A stretch of DNA of 64,000 nt from Bifidobacterium italicum (GTDB lineage: Bacteria; Actinomycetota; Actinomycetes; Actinomycetales; Bifidobacteriaceae), in assembly GCF_002286915.1 (NCBI RefSeq), contig NZ_MVOG01000010.1:149-64148 (forward strand), in the 5' to 3' direction. Positions within the stretch are counted from its first letter, which is position 1; the number at the start of each line of letters is the position of its first letter. The notes beneath the pieces are model-generated. The model was not told the origin of the DNA, made no database searches, and worked only from the letters and a program-made list of their open reading frames with translations. A program made the position numbers and the translations under genes. This document shows, in pieces, positions 35,788-44,106 of the stretch.

Positions 35788-36813
35788 ATGGTGGATGAAG
35801 CAATGCAACAGGCGCTCGCAACGATGCCGAAATGCGAACTGCACCTGCATATCGAGGGGACGCTCGAACCCGATCTGGCGTTTGCGTTGGCCGAGCGCAA
35901 CGGGGTCGCATTGCCGTGGGAGAGCGTCGACGAGCTCAAGACGCAGTACGAGTTCGGGGATCTGCAATCGTTCCTCGACCTCTACTATGCGTTGATGAAG
36001 ACGCTGAAGACGAAGGACGACTTCAAGGACCTCATGGTCGCCTATCTCACACGGGCGAACGCGGATGGGGTCAAGCACGTCGAGGTTTTCTTCGATCCGC
36101 AGGTGCATGTATGCACGAATGGTTTGGATTTCAACATGGTGCTCGACGGCCTCCTTGAGGGAATGATGATAGGCCGCGAGCGCTTCGGCATCACCGGTGG
36201 CCTCATTCTGAGTATCGTGCGCGACATGGATATCGATTCAGCGGACATGATCCTCGATCTGGCGCAGCCGCGGAAAGACGAGATCCTCGGCATCGGCCTG
36301 GATTCAGCGGAAGTGGGCTATCCCCCGGCCCGCTTCGTCGAGCAATTCGCGCGGGCGCGGAGATTTGGCTGGCATTGCGTGGCGCACGCCGGCGAAGAGG
36401 GGCCGGCGGCATACATCCGCGATGCGCTCGATCTGCTGCACGCCGAGCGCATCGACCACGGCATCCACATCCAGAACGACCATGAGTTGCTCGAGCGCGT
36501 TGTGCGCGATGGGATCCCGCTCACCTGCTGCCCGTTGTCGAACCTCAGGCTGCAGGTCGTGCACGATATGCGCAAGCATCCGATCCCTGAGTTCCTGCAC
36601 GAAGGACTCATGTGCACGGTCAATTCGGACGATCCCGCGTATTTCGGCGGCTATGTCGCCGCGAACTACGCCGCGCTCGCCGATATCGGCATGTCGATGG
36701 AGGAATTGGCGGCGCTCGCCGGCAACTCGATCGACGCGTCGTTCGCTTCGGATGGGCGCAAGGTGCAGCTCCATGAGGAGCTCGCCGCGTGGCGCACGCA
36801 GCACGGCCTGTGA
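35788..36813 (+). CDS. Adenosine/adenine deaminase family protein
   Basis: The 341-residue amidohydrolase removes the 6-amino group of adenosine or adenine. Zinc ligands are in CELHLHIEGTLEPDL, the His of WHCVAHAGEEG and the Asp pair of NSDDPAYFGGY; ERIDHGIHIQND carries the catalytic His. EGTLEPD and SDDPAYFGGY are more like the adenine-deaminase branch than classic adenosine deaminase, which usually has SLNTDDP. GAGGAATC precedes the ATG. With Xpt, PbuX and GuaA it points to strong purine salvage in this organism. Confidence 0.9.
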   Translation: MVDEAMQQALATMPKCELHLHIEGTLEPDLAFALAERNGVALPWESVDELKTQYEFGDLQSFLDLYYALMKTLKTKDDFKDLMVAYLTRANADGVKHVEVFFDPQVHVCTNGLDFNMVLDGLLEGMMIGRERFGITGGLILSIVRDMDIDSADMILDLAQPRKDEILGIGLDSAEVGYPPARFVEQFARARRFGWHCVAHAGEEGPAAYIRDALDLLHAERIDHGIHIQNDHELLERVVRDGIPLTCCPLSNLRLQVVHDMRKHPIPEFLHEGLMCTVNSDDPAYFGGYVAANYAALADIGMSMEELAALAGNSIDASFASDGRKVQLHEELAAWRTQHGL

Positions 36814-36985
36814 TCATGCCATATGCATCATCATTCGCCGGTCTCATATGGTTCGACACACACCGGCAACGCGTGCTTGAGTGCATCGACCATCCTTGGA
36901 CTCAAAACAACGATTCCCTCAGGACCATCATGAATTCATGAAAGGCAACAGCATACTCTCGACCGAGTTGTATGTCGTTTCATTT

Positions 36986-37036
36986 CGATATATCACCATA
37001 TATCACCTTGTATTCGGTTATATCACCGTATATTCG
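36986..37036. repeat. AT-rich repeats (ATATCACC) upstream of the P-loop gene
   Basis: ATATATCACC, ATATATCACC and TTATATCACC occur within 45 bp, with TATATT or TATTCG between them, in an otherwise GC-rich genome. They end about 50 bp before ATG 37082 and look like clustered regulator sites, or an AT-rich promoter. Confidence 0.65.
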
Positions 37037-37069
37037 TGGATGTCCGTACACACCACATATCCATCGCTG

Positions 37070-37075
37070 TACCAT
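37070..37075 (+). promoter_or_regulatory. Candidate -10 box for the P-loop gene
   Basis: TACCAT ends 6 nt before ATG 37082, the spacing expected of a leaderless transcript; no ribosome site precedes the start. Confidence 0.4.
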
Positions 37076-37081
37076 GACATC

Positions 37082-37738
37082 ATGAGCGCACATGAGATAA
37101 ACACCCGTCTGATCATCGTCGAAGGGCTGCCCGGCAGCGGCAAGAGCACGACGGCCGCAATGGTCGCCGCCGAACTCGAAGCGCGGGGGAAGGACGTCGT
37201 CTGCGTCGACGAAGGAGCCGCGAACCACCCCGCCGATGTCGGCGACTACGACTTCCCTGATTTCGCGAGCGAACGCGCCACGATACTCGATACATGGCGC
37301 GCGTTCGCAGCCCGCGCCGAACCTGATACAACCTATGTGTTCAATTGCGTCCTGCTGCAGAACCCGATGTGCGAGACGATGATGCGGTTCGGCATGAACG
37401 AGGATGAGTCACGACGGTATATCGGTGAAATCACGGCGATCATCGCACCGCTGCATCCCGTCGTCATCTACATTGACGCACCGGATGCGAAAGCAGTGAT
37501 TGATGGTGTCCTCGAGGAGCGCGGTGATGGTTGGCTCAACGCCGTCATCGATTACCACACGGCACAAGGGTACGGGGAAGCGCATGGGTTGCGCGGATAC
37601 GAAGGGTACATCGCGTGCCTTGAAGAGCGCAGAGAGCGGGAGCTGCGCATCCTACGTTCACTTCCGGTTGACAGCCACATCATCCCGCCGTTGAGCGATG
37701 CCAAACGGATATCGGCATTGGTAGATTCCATAGGCTGA
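37082..37738 (+). CDS. P-loop NTPase / kinase-like protein
   Basis: The 218-residue protein has a Walker A motif GLPGSGKST at residues 15-23 and a later acidic strand VVIYIDAPDAK that may be Walker B-like or a base-binding strand. The fold looks like a deoxynucleoside or thymidylate-kinase relative (P-loop, then DTWRAFA and a long helical part), but no substrate motif is clear. ATG 37082 is chosen because it begins 9 codons before the first core strand and has a TACCAT box 6 nt upstream. More upstream ATGs lie in the AT-rich repeat zone. It ends convergently 12 nt from the acetyltransferase gene. Confidence 0.75.
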   Translation: MSAHEINTRLIIVEGLPGSGKSTTAAMVAAELEARGKDVVCVDEGAANHPADVGDYDFPDFASERATILDTWRAFAARAEPDTTYVFNCVLLQNPMCETMMRFGMNEDESRRYIGEITAIIAPLHPVVIYIDAPDAKAVIDGVLEERGDGWLNAVIDYHTAQGYGEAHGLRGYEGYIACLEERRERELRILRSLPVDSHIIPPLSDAKRISALVDSIG

Positions 37739-37750
37739 CGCGCCCCCATC

Positions 37751-38188
37751 CTACAGCCACTGGATGAACGCGGTCTTGTCGGTGCTGTTGTAGCCGGCAT
37801 GGCGATAGAAATCGAGGGTCTTCGGATCATCAGAGCCGGTGAGCAGCATCATCTTGTAGCAGCCGGCCCGCTGCGCGAGCGCCTTCGCATGGTTCAGGCA
37901 CGCGGTCGCGTACCCCTGTCCACGTGCATCGGCGCGCGTCACGACGTTCTCAACGAACGCATACGGACGTACGCCACGCGTCAGATTCGGAATGATGACG
38001 CATACGCACGAGGAGACGATGTCCCCATCGTGCTCGCATACGATGAGGTGATGGTCGGGATCGGCGAGGACGCGCACCCACGTGTCGCGCAGACGCCCGT
38101 CGTGTTCCGGAATCGACTGTTCATGCAGATCGAGATACAGCTCAAGCAATGCGTCAAGGTCCTCCTCACGCGCTTCCCTGATCACCAT
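37751..38188 (-). CDS. GNAT family N-acetyltransferase
   Basis: The 145 residues have the GNAT core: the N-terminal IREAREEDLDALLELY, the beta4 strand AFVENVVTRADARGQGYATACLNHA with the acetyl-CoA pyrophosphate-binding R-G-Q-G-Y-A, and DDPKTLDFYRHAGY near the end. The substrate is unknown. ATG 38188 is preferred: AAGGAG lies 7 nt upstream and in-frame codons further 5' contain the ribosome site itself. Confidence 0.88.
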   Translation of the reverse strand: MVIREAREEDLDALLELYLDLHEQSIPEHDGRLRDTWVRVLADPDHHLIVCEHDGDIVSSCVCVIIPNLTRGVRPYAFVENVVTRADARGQGYATACLNHAKALAQRAGCYKMMLLTGSDDPKTLDFYRHAGYNSTDKTAFIQWL

Positions 38189-38389
38189 CGCCCATCTCCT
38201 TCCCTTCAGGGAAACCCCCTTACGATCATGCACGATTATCGCGCAGCGCCCGAAGCCCGATCGTCACCGTCTCATTTCCGCGATGATAAACCGCGCAAGG
38301 ATCCCGACCACCGACCACAACCGCCATTCCCATGCGCGAGGGACACGCAGTCGCCGGCTACATGCCCCTCACAACGCACGGCACTGCAA

Positions 38390-39211
38390 TCATCCGGCCG
38401 CGGAATGCCCCCTAACGGCATACCGGACGAGACAGCCGCCCGATGCGAGCAGCAGGAATGCGATGGTGAGGGCATCCCAGATCCCGAACTCCGGCTCGTC
38501 AAGCATATGCGACAGGGTGAGGTTGATGGCGATTTCAAGCAACGCCGCCAGCGTGCAGAAGACACCCCACGCAATCAGCCGACGGCGTCCGCCGTATGCC
38601 CGGAAGACGAAGGCCGTCGCCCATAGGAACACGAGCACGGGGGCCGCCACCGCGGCCCCGATCGACAGCACGCGGGCGACATGCAGCAGACGGCTGAGCA
38701 CGAACAGATACGGAATCGTGAGCGCCGTCAACGCGCCCAGGCCGACGTACAGGCCCTTGCCTCCCATGAGCATCGCCGGCACGATGACCATCCACGCGTA
38801 GAGGATGGAACTGACGGGCACCAACGACCATGTAAGCGTCCCCGATATCGACAGGTCGCAGATCAGGCAGGTCAGCATGCCCACAAGCATCAGCGCGGAA
38901 AGCGCGATCGCCGTGACGCGGTTCCAGCGCACGGCGCGTTCGTCCTTGCGTCGCAGCGCGAGCAGGTTCTCGTCCGCCTTCCCCTCCGCCTCCTCTTGCG
39001 TCAGCTCCTCCCCGCTGAGCAGTTCGTTCACCGTGATGCCCAATATGTCGCACAGCGGCAACATGATGGAAGCATCGGGCATGCTCTTGCCCGTCTCCCA
39101 TTTCGAGACCGCGCGGTCCGTGATGTTCAGTTTGCGCGCCAACTGCAGCTGGGTCAGATCCCTCGCCTTGCGACGTGCGGCGATGAACGCGCCGATCGTT
39201 GTCTGATTCAT
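38390..39211 (-). CDS. XRE-family regulator with membrane domain
   Basis: The 273 residues join an N-terminal helix-turn-helix (TIGAFIAARRKARDLTQLQLARKLNITDRAVSKWETGKSMP, about 3-60) to a linker and five or six membrane helices. This build suggests a DNA-binding protein held at the membrane that senses envelope or drug stress. ATG 39211 has AAAGGAG 8 nt upstream; a start seven codons earlier lies in the ribosome site. It is divergent from the GntR operon, and paired palindromes lie between them. Confidence 0.88.
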   Translation of the reverse strand: MNQTTIGAFIAARRKARDLTQLQLARKLNITDRAVSKWETGKSMPDASIMLPLCDILGITVNELLSGEELTQEEAEGKADENLLALRRKDERAVRWNRVTAIALSALMLVGMLTCLICDLSISGTLTWSLVPVSSILYAWMVIVPAMLMGGKGLYVGLGALTALTIPYLFVLSRLLHVARVLSIGAAVAAPVLVFLWATAFVFRAYGGRRRLIAWGVFCTLAALLEIAINLTLSHMLDEPEFGIWDALTIAFLLLASGGCLVRYAVRGHSAAG

Positions 39212-39290
39212 CGTCTTCGCTCCTTTCGCCATTCACGCTACAGGCATCCGGACCGCAAGACGGCGCCGACATCCATCTTTCGCACACACC

Positions 39291-39326
39291 GTTGGTTGAA
39301 TCGGCCGGCTCAACCAACGGTTGAGC
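39291..39326. repeat. Palindromes between the XRE and GntR genes
   Basis: GGTTGAATCGGCCGGCTCAACC is an inverted repeat with 6-bp arms, and CAACC-AAC-GGTTG follows immediately. They look like adjacent operators, probably for the XRE regulator 80 bp away. Confidence 0.5.
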
Positions 39327-39425
39327 GGCGCTGGACCGCCGGCGGCCAAGATGACGCGCGCCGCGGCGCCGATCGACGGGGATCCAGCTTTGTTCTAGAT
39401 GAACTGGCACAACACTCGTTTCTTG

Positions 39426-39444
39426 GTTATAGTCGAGATATAAC
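39426..39444. promoter_or_regulatory. GntR operator-like palindrome at the ytrA-type promoter
   Basis: GTTATA-GTCGAGA-TATAAC has perfect 6-bp arms and sits directly before the AAAAAGGAGACGAT ribosome site of the GntR gene, overlapping a GATATA -10-like box. It would let the regulator repress its own operon. GTTC-TAGAT-GAAC lies 20 bp upstream. Confidence 0.6.
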
Positions 39445-39458
39445 AAAAAGGAGACGAT

Positions 39459-39884
39459 ATGCTGCTCACCATCGACAAGACCTCACACGAACCCCTGTAC
39501 CAGCAGATCTACCGACAGATCGTCGCTGGCATCGCCACACGCGCGTTGCGCCCCGCGGACCCATTGCCCACGGTGCGCGCACTGGCCGGCGACCTCGGCA
39601 TCAACATGCACACCGTGCACAAGGCGTACACGTTGCTCAAGGACGACGGGTACATCACGATGAGGGGCCGCGCCGGCGCGGCGGTCGCCGAACCCGACCC
39701 GGGCGACGACACCGAACGGGACGCCCCCGCACGGCGCATGCTGGAGGAACTGCATGCGCTCGCGCTCGCCTACCGTGCCCGAGGCCGCTCGATGAGCGAG
39801 TTCCTCGACGACGCAGCCGCGCAGGCGGCACAGGCCTACGCCTCCACAAACGGCCCCACAACCCGACTAGCAAAGGCACAATGA
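39459..39884 (+). CDS. GntR family regulator, YtrA type
   Basis: The 141-residue protein has the GntR winged helix (PLYQQIYRQIVAGIATRALRPADPLPTVRALAGDLGINMHTVHKAYTLLKDDGYI, about 12-65) and only a short helical C-terminus, as in the YtrA subfamily that controls membrane or transport genes next to it. AAGGAG lies 6 nt before the ATG, and a palindromic operator overlaps the promoter. The downstream membrane-protein gene starts 2 nt after its stop, so they are one operon. Confidence 0.9.
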   Translation: MLLTIDKTSHEPLYQQIYRQIVAGIATRALRPADPLPTVRALAGDLGINMHTVHKAYTLLKDDGYITMRGRAGAAVAEPDPGDDTERDAPARRMLEELHALALAYRARGRSMSEFLDDAAAQAAQAYASTNGPTTRLAKAQ

Positions 39885-39885
39885 C

Positions 39886-41001
39886 ATGCACACCTCAACC
39901 ACCACCCTTCTGCTCATCCTGAGCGCATTCATCCCTGTATCCGGCGTCATATTGGCGATCACACCGTATCTGATGCCGTCCGGCGAATGCTTCGCCGTCA
40001 CGATCCCCTCGGCGCGGTCGCACGACCGCACACTCGTCGGATACCGACGCATGTATTGCGGCATCATGGTCGCGTGCACCACCGCCGTGACCGCCGCATG
40101 CATGGTCGCGGCGCGCCTCAACCCGGATCATGCCTTCCTGCCGTGCTTCATCATCGGCCTGCCCGCGCTGTTCATCCTCGGGTACGCGCTCATGCTCGTG
40201 TTCCGCGTCAAGGTGCAGCACGTCAAACAGGAACGCGGCTGGCATGCGGAGCAGCACCGCGCAGTGGCGATCATCGGTTCGGACGGCGACGTTCCGCACC
40301 CCATCTCGATGCGGTGGAACCTGCTGTACGTCCCGGTCTTCGCATTGACGCTCGCCATCGGGTACGCCGGATACGACCGCATGCCGGAACGCATCCCGCT
40401 GCAGGTGAACCTCAGCGGGCAGGTGACGCGCTCGATGGCGAAGTCGCCGATGGCCATCTGGCTCCCGGCGCTGATATTCGGGTTGCTCGCGCTGGTGCTC
40501 GTGTACTCGCAATACGTCATCGTGCACTCCAAGAAAGGCGTCGACCCGGACGACCCGCGGCGCAGCGCCCGCGCCTACGGGCTGTATGCCCGCGCATGGA
40601 GCGTCTTCACGCTGATAGCGGGGCTCATCGTGTGCATGCTCGCCCCGGTCATGGAACTGACCTTCACCGGAGTCATCGCTTCACGACAGGCGATGGTCAT
40701 CGTGCTCAATGTGCTGATCATCGCAATCGGCGGCAGCGCGACCCTCAGCGTCATGCTCGGGCAGAACGGCAGCAGGATCTCGCTCGGAACGCACGACGGC
40801 GCAGGCATGCCGCGCGACGACGACGCGCATTGGAAACTGGGGGTGTTCTACGTCGACCATGACGACGCGAGTGTTTTCGTCCCCAAGCGCTTCGGCGTCG
40901 GATGGACCGTCAACCTCGGCCGTCCGACCACATGGATCATGCTCGCGATCCTCATCGCGCTCATCGTCGGCGGCTTCGTTGCGGTCATGATGCTCGCGTG
41001 A
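39886..41001 (+). CDS. DUF1648/DUF5808 membrane protein in the GntR operon
   Basis: The 371-residue protein has about seven membrane helices. MRWNLLYVPVFALTLAIGYAGYDRMPERIPLQVNLSGQVTR is the DUF1648 block, and WKLGVFYVDHDDASVFVPKRFGVGWTVNLGRPTTW is the DUF5808 block. Such proteins are found beside YtrA-type regulators in Gram-positive bacteria and have been linked to stress or peptide-resistance operons of the SdpI kind; no direct function is known. Its ATG lies one base after the gntR stop codon (TGACATG), so it is translated by coupling. Confidence 0.85.
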   Translation: MHTSTTTLLLILSAFIPVSGVILAITPYLMPSGECFAVTIPSARSHDRTLVGYRRMYCGIMVACTTAVTAACMVAARLNPDHAFLPCFIIGLPALFILGYALMLVFRVKVQHVKQERGWHAEQHRAVAIIGSDGDVPHPISMRWNLLYVPVFALTLAIGYAGYDRMPERIPLQVNLSGQVTRSMAKSPMAIWLPALIFGLLALVLVYSQYVIVHSKKGVDPDDPRRSARAYGLYARAWSVFTLIAGLIVCMLAPVMELTFTGVIASRQAMVIVLNVLIIAIGGSATLSVMLGQNGSRISLGTHDGAGMPRDDDAHWKLGVFYVDHDDASVFVPKRFGVGWTVNLGRPTTWIMLAILIALIVGGFVAVMMLA

Positions 41002-41022
41002 GCCGGATGCAACTCTGCCGGT

Positions 41023-41330
41023 ATGAGTCGATGGACACGCATGGGATCCGACTGCATACACGGCGACGACGCCATGATGGACGAGTTCCTTCATCTCGCG
41101 CTTCGCCTGAACGAGGAACCGGGGCTCGCGCCGCCGCCGTTCGGCCCGTTGGGTCTGGGGCTGCGGCTGGGCATGGACCTGGAGGCGCATGACATCGACG
41201 TGCTCGTCCCCGAACACCATCTCGGCGACGGTTGGGACGAGCTCATCACGATCATGCAGCATGACGGAGATCCGCCGGAGCACATCGCGCGCAACGGGGG
41301 CGCCGCGCCCGCCCGCGAATGGCCGGGGAC
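41023..41330 (+). pseudogene. Truncated nucleotidyltransferase-like gene
   Basis: From ATG 41023 the frame reads MDEFLHLALRLNEEPGLAPPPFGPLGLGLRLGMDLEAHDIDVLVPEHHLGDGWDELITIM in pieces, which I recognise as the N-terminal half of a small nucleotidyltransferase-like family (...PLLFGSLGLG.. ..DIDILIPE..). After about 41300 the frame loses all similarity and runs antisense into the ABC permease gene. The C-terminal half is missing, so it is a relic cut by the insertion or rearrangement that brought in the ABC genes. The frame stays open to 42681, but only because the opposite gene is GC-rich. The family match is from memory. Confidence 0.6.
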
Positions 41331-41346
41331 GGCGGCTTGGCGCAGG

Positions 41347-42546
41347 TCACCTCTGCCGGACGCGGGCGCGCTTCTTGCGGAATCCGACGGCGCCCAGCGC
41401 GAAGAACACGGTCAGGAAGGCGAACAGCGTCAGCAAATCCGGCCAGACGCCGCCCCATCCTTCGCCGCGCAGCATCACGTCGCGCAGCACGTCGACGCCG
41501 TAGGTCAACGGCATGCACCGCCCAAGCGCCTGCATCCACGACGGCGAGCCGGACAGGTCGAACAGGCCGCACAGCAGGATCTGCGGCACGACGAACAGCA
41601 GCATCATCTGCACGACCTGGAACGGCGTCTTCGACAATGCCGAGACGAGCAGGCCCAGACTCACCGACGCCATCGCCAGCAGCATGCAGGTGAGCACGAC
41701 GAGCCATACGACGCCCACACAGGGGAATCCGATGAAGCTGACGGATATCCACAGGATGACCGACGACTGCACGAGCGAGAGCGCGCCGAACGCGCCGGCA
41801 TAACCGGCCAGGATCTGCACGCCGTTGATCGGCGTCGTCAGGAAACGCGTCATCGTGCCGCCGGTACGTTCGGTCACGAGCGACATGCCAGACGTGATGA
41901 ACGTGAACACGAACAGGAAGATGCCGATGAAGACGGGACCGTAGTAGTCGAACACCTTCCAGTCCTCGCCGCCGTGCAGATGGACGACGTCGACGCCGGA
42001 GACGGCCATCGACTTCGTTTCAGGCTGCGACGACGCCATTATCCGCTCCAGCTGTTCGACCATGTGCGGATCCGCCGGCTGCGAGGCCATCGATCGCCGC
42101 AGCCGCTCCATGCTCGCCTCGGCGTCCGATCCGGCCTTGCGCCGTGCGGCCTCGACATCGTTCTGGTACGTCTCGCGCAGCCCCGCCATCGCCTCGTTGA
42201 CGGCCGCCATGACCTGCTGCGACTTGCCGGCGTCGGTGCCCTCAAGCTCGACGCGCAATGCGCCGCCGTCCATCGACAATACGGCCGCGACATCGCCGTC
42301 GGCGATGAGTTCGCCGGCGCGCTCCCCGTCGACGGTCTCGATATGCGCATCGGTCTTCTCCAGCTGCGCGCTCAATGCGTCAGGCAGATCGACGGCGGCG
42401 ACATGCACCGAGGCCGCCGTGCCGTCGAGGATCACCGTGAGAAGCCACAGCACGATCACCGGAGCCACGAACAGCAGCGCCAACGTGCGTCGGTCATGGC
42501 CGAACTGGGTGAGGATGCGCATGAACAGCGCCCGAATCCTACGCAT
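41347..42546 (-). CDS. ABC-2 type exporter permease
   Basis: The 399-residue protein has one membrane helix near the N-terminus (TLALLFVAPVIVLWLLTVILDG), a 180-residue extracellular loop with long helices, then five helices from YYGPVFIGIFLFVFTFITSGMSLVTERTGGTMTRFL to the end. That is the ABC-2 (YhgE/drug-resistance) plan. ATG 42546 overlaps the stop of the ATPase gene by 8 nt (ATGCGTAG), so the pair is translationally coupled. A role in drug or peptide export is likely because a TetR gene lies divergently upstream. Confidence 0.9.
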   Translation of the reverse strand: MRRIRALFMRILTQFGHDRRTLALLFVAPVIVLWLLTVILDGTAASVHVAAVDLPDALSAQLEKTDAHIETVDGERAGELIADGDVAAVLSMDGGALRVELEGTDAGKSQQVMAAVNEAMAGLRETYQNDVEAARRKAGSDAEASMERLRRSMASQPADPHMVEQLERIMASSQPETKSMAVSGVDVVHLHGGEDWKVFDYYGPVFIGIFLFVFTFITSGMSLVTERTGGTMTRFLTTPINGVQILAGYAGAFGALSLVQSSVILWISVSFIGFPCVGVVWLVVLTCMLLAMASVSLGLLVSALSKTPFQVVQMMLLFVVPQILLCGLFDLSGSPSWMQALGRCMPLTYGVDVLRDVMLRGEGWGGVWPDLLTLFAFLTVFFALGAVGFRKKRARVRQR

Positions 42547-43366
42547 GGCGGACCTCCTCATGTTCCATGGCATCCGCACGATGCCGTTCCAGCGCCAGAA
42601 ACGCCTCCTCGAGCGTGCCCGTGCGCGTGCGCTCGCAGATCCGCTCCGGCGAATCGTCGGCGATCACGCGGCCGTTTCTGATCATCGCGATGCGCTCGCA
42701 ACGCTGCGCCTCGTCCATCACATGCGTCGTCAGCAGGATCGTCGCGCCTTGCGCGGCCAATGCGCGCAGATGCCGCCAGATGAAGACCCGCTGTTCGGGG
42801 TCCAATCCGACCGTCGGCTCGTCCAGCACCAGCAGGTCGGGCCGTTGCACGAGCGCGACGGCGAGCGAGAGCCGCCGTTTCATGCCGCCCGAGTAATCGC
42901 GCACCAGCTTCCTGCGGGACTCCTGCAGATCGGTCAGCTCGAGCAGCTCATCGACGCGGCTGCGCAGCTCCTTGCCGCGCATGCCGAACAGTTCGCCGAA
43001 GAAGCGCAGGTTGTCCTGCGCGCTGATGTCCTCGTAGAGCGCCGTCTCCTGCGGCATGAAGCCGATCCTGCGCCGGACGTGGGCGTATGGCGCCCGTTCG
43101 CCGAAGACCTCGATCGTGCCGCGCTGCGGTATCCGCACGCCCATGATGGCGTCGACGAGCGTCGTCTTGCCACCGCCGGAGGGGCCGAGCAGACAGAGGA
43201 TCTCGCCGGCGTCGACGGTCAGCGAGATGTCATCGAGCACCGGTTCCGAGCTCCGCGAATACCGGAAACCCACATCGCGCACGTCGATCACATGCGCGCC
43301 CGCATCCGGCCGCGCCGCGGCTCGTCTCCCGTCGGCCGGTCGTCCGTTGGTTCGTCGTTCGTTCAC
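42539..43366 (-). CDS. ABC transporter ATP-binding protein (drug/lipid exporter type)
   Basis: The ATPase has Walker A GPSGGGKTT, Q-loop in GFMPQETALYEDISAQDNL, the signature RDYSGGMKRRLSLAVAL, Walker B LLVLDEPTVGLDP and the switch H in TTHVMDEAQRC. GTG 43366 is chosen; the longer open frame upstream would overlap the promoter. TATATT lies 8 nt before that GTG without a ribosome site, which suggests a leaderless start. The length from there is 275 residues. It ends within the permease start, and the TetR gene is divergent 92 bp away. Confidence 0.9.
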   Translation of the reverse strand: MNERRTNGRPADGRRAAARPDAGAHVIDVRDVGFRYSRSSEPVLDDISLTVDAGEILCLLGPSGGGKTTLVDAIMGVRIPQRGTIEVFGERAPYAHVRRRIGFMPQETALYEDISAQDNLRFFGELFGMRGKELRSRVDELLELTDLQESRRKLVRDYSGGMKRRLSLAVALVQRPDLLVLDEPTVGLDPEQRVFIWRHLRALAAQGATILLTTHVMDEAQRCERIAMIRNGRVIADDSPERICERTRTGTLEEAFLALERHRADAMEHEEVRHA

Positions 43367-43458
43367 GACGCCACAATATAATCGGACATGATGTTGGATA
43401 AAACCACTACGCCACGGTTTCGTGACGGGTTTCCGTTCAGCGGCGACGGGAGGCGGCG

Positions 43459-44076
43459 ATGGGACGGCCACGTAAGGACAGCGCAGAGCAGCCGGTATCC
43501 GAACGGCTCGAGCGCGCCATGCTCAGACGGATGTTCGACGAGCCGGTCGCCGCGATCACGGTGCGCGCGCTCATCGCGGACGCGCATTGCAACCGCAGCA
43601 CCTTCTACTACCATTTCAACGGCGTCGACGAGATCGCCGACGCCGCGGTCGAACGGGCGATACCATACGAGCTGCCGCTCGCCATCGCGTCGATGATGGT
43701 CGCCTATACGGACGCATCACCGTCCCCGCAGCGTTTCGACGAACTCCTCCATGACCATGCGACGGTCGTCCCGGAACAGGTCGACACGCTCTGTCTGCTG
43801 CTCAACGGGCCGAACAGCGCGTTGGCGGAGCGCAAGGTACGAGACGCGCTTTCGGAGGTCTACCCGTCGATCGTGGCCGCCCTGCCGGGCGACGACGGCC
43901 GCGACGAACTCGCGCTGCGTGTCATCTTCACGTACGCGTCGAGTGCGATTCTGGGGCTCATGGCCTACCGCGGCTCCATCGGGCTCGGCGTGCCGGTCGA
44001 GCGCATGATCGGAGCCGTGGCGCCGGAGGTGCCGCAGGCCTTGATCGCCTGCATACGGCGGGCGATGCGCGGCTGA
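43459..44076 (+). CDS. TetR family regulator
   Basis: The 205-residue protein has the TetR helix-turn-helix at about 12-58 (FDEPVAAITVRALIADAHCNRSTFYYHFNGVDEIADAAVE) and a C-terminal ligand domain. GGGAGGCGGCG precedes ATG 43459. It is divergent from the ABC exporter and very likely represses it. Confidence 0.9.
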   Translation: MGRPRKDSAEQPVSERLERAMLRRMFDEPVAAITVRALIADAHCNRSTFYYHFNGVDEIADAAVERAIPYELPLAIASMMVAYTDASPSPQRFDELLHDHATVVPEQVDTLCLLLNGPNSALAERKVRDALSEVYPSIVAALPGDDGRDELALRVIFTYASSAILGLMAYRGSIGLGVPVERMIGAVAPEVPQALIACIRRAMRG

Positions 44077-44106
44077 TGCCCACGCGGCAGATCAGCGTCG
44101 TCGCCA

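Noticed and set aside
36986..37036. CRISPR array from the ATATCACC repeats
   Set aside because: Repeats are 8-10 bp with irregular 0-10 bp gaps, not 25-40 bp repeats with uniform spacers.
41331..42681. Continuation of the nucleotidyltransferase-like frame to 42681
   Set aside because: The part after about 41330 is antisense to the ABC permease and is His/Arg/Gln-rich noise.
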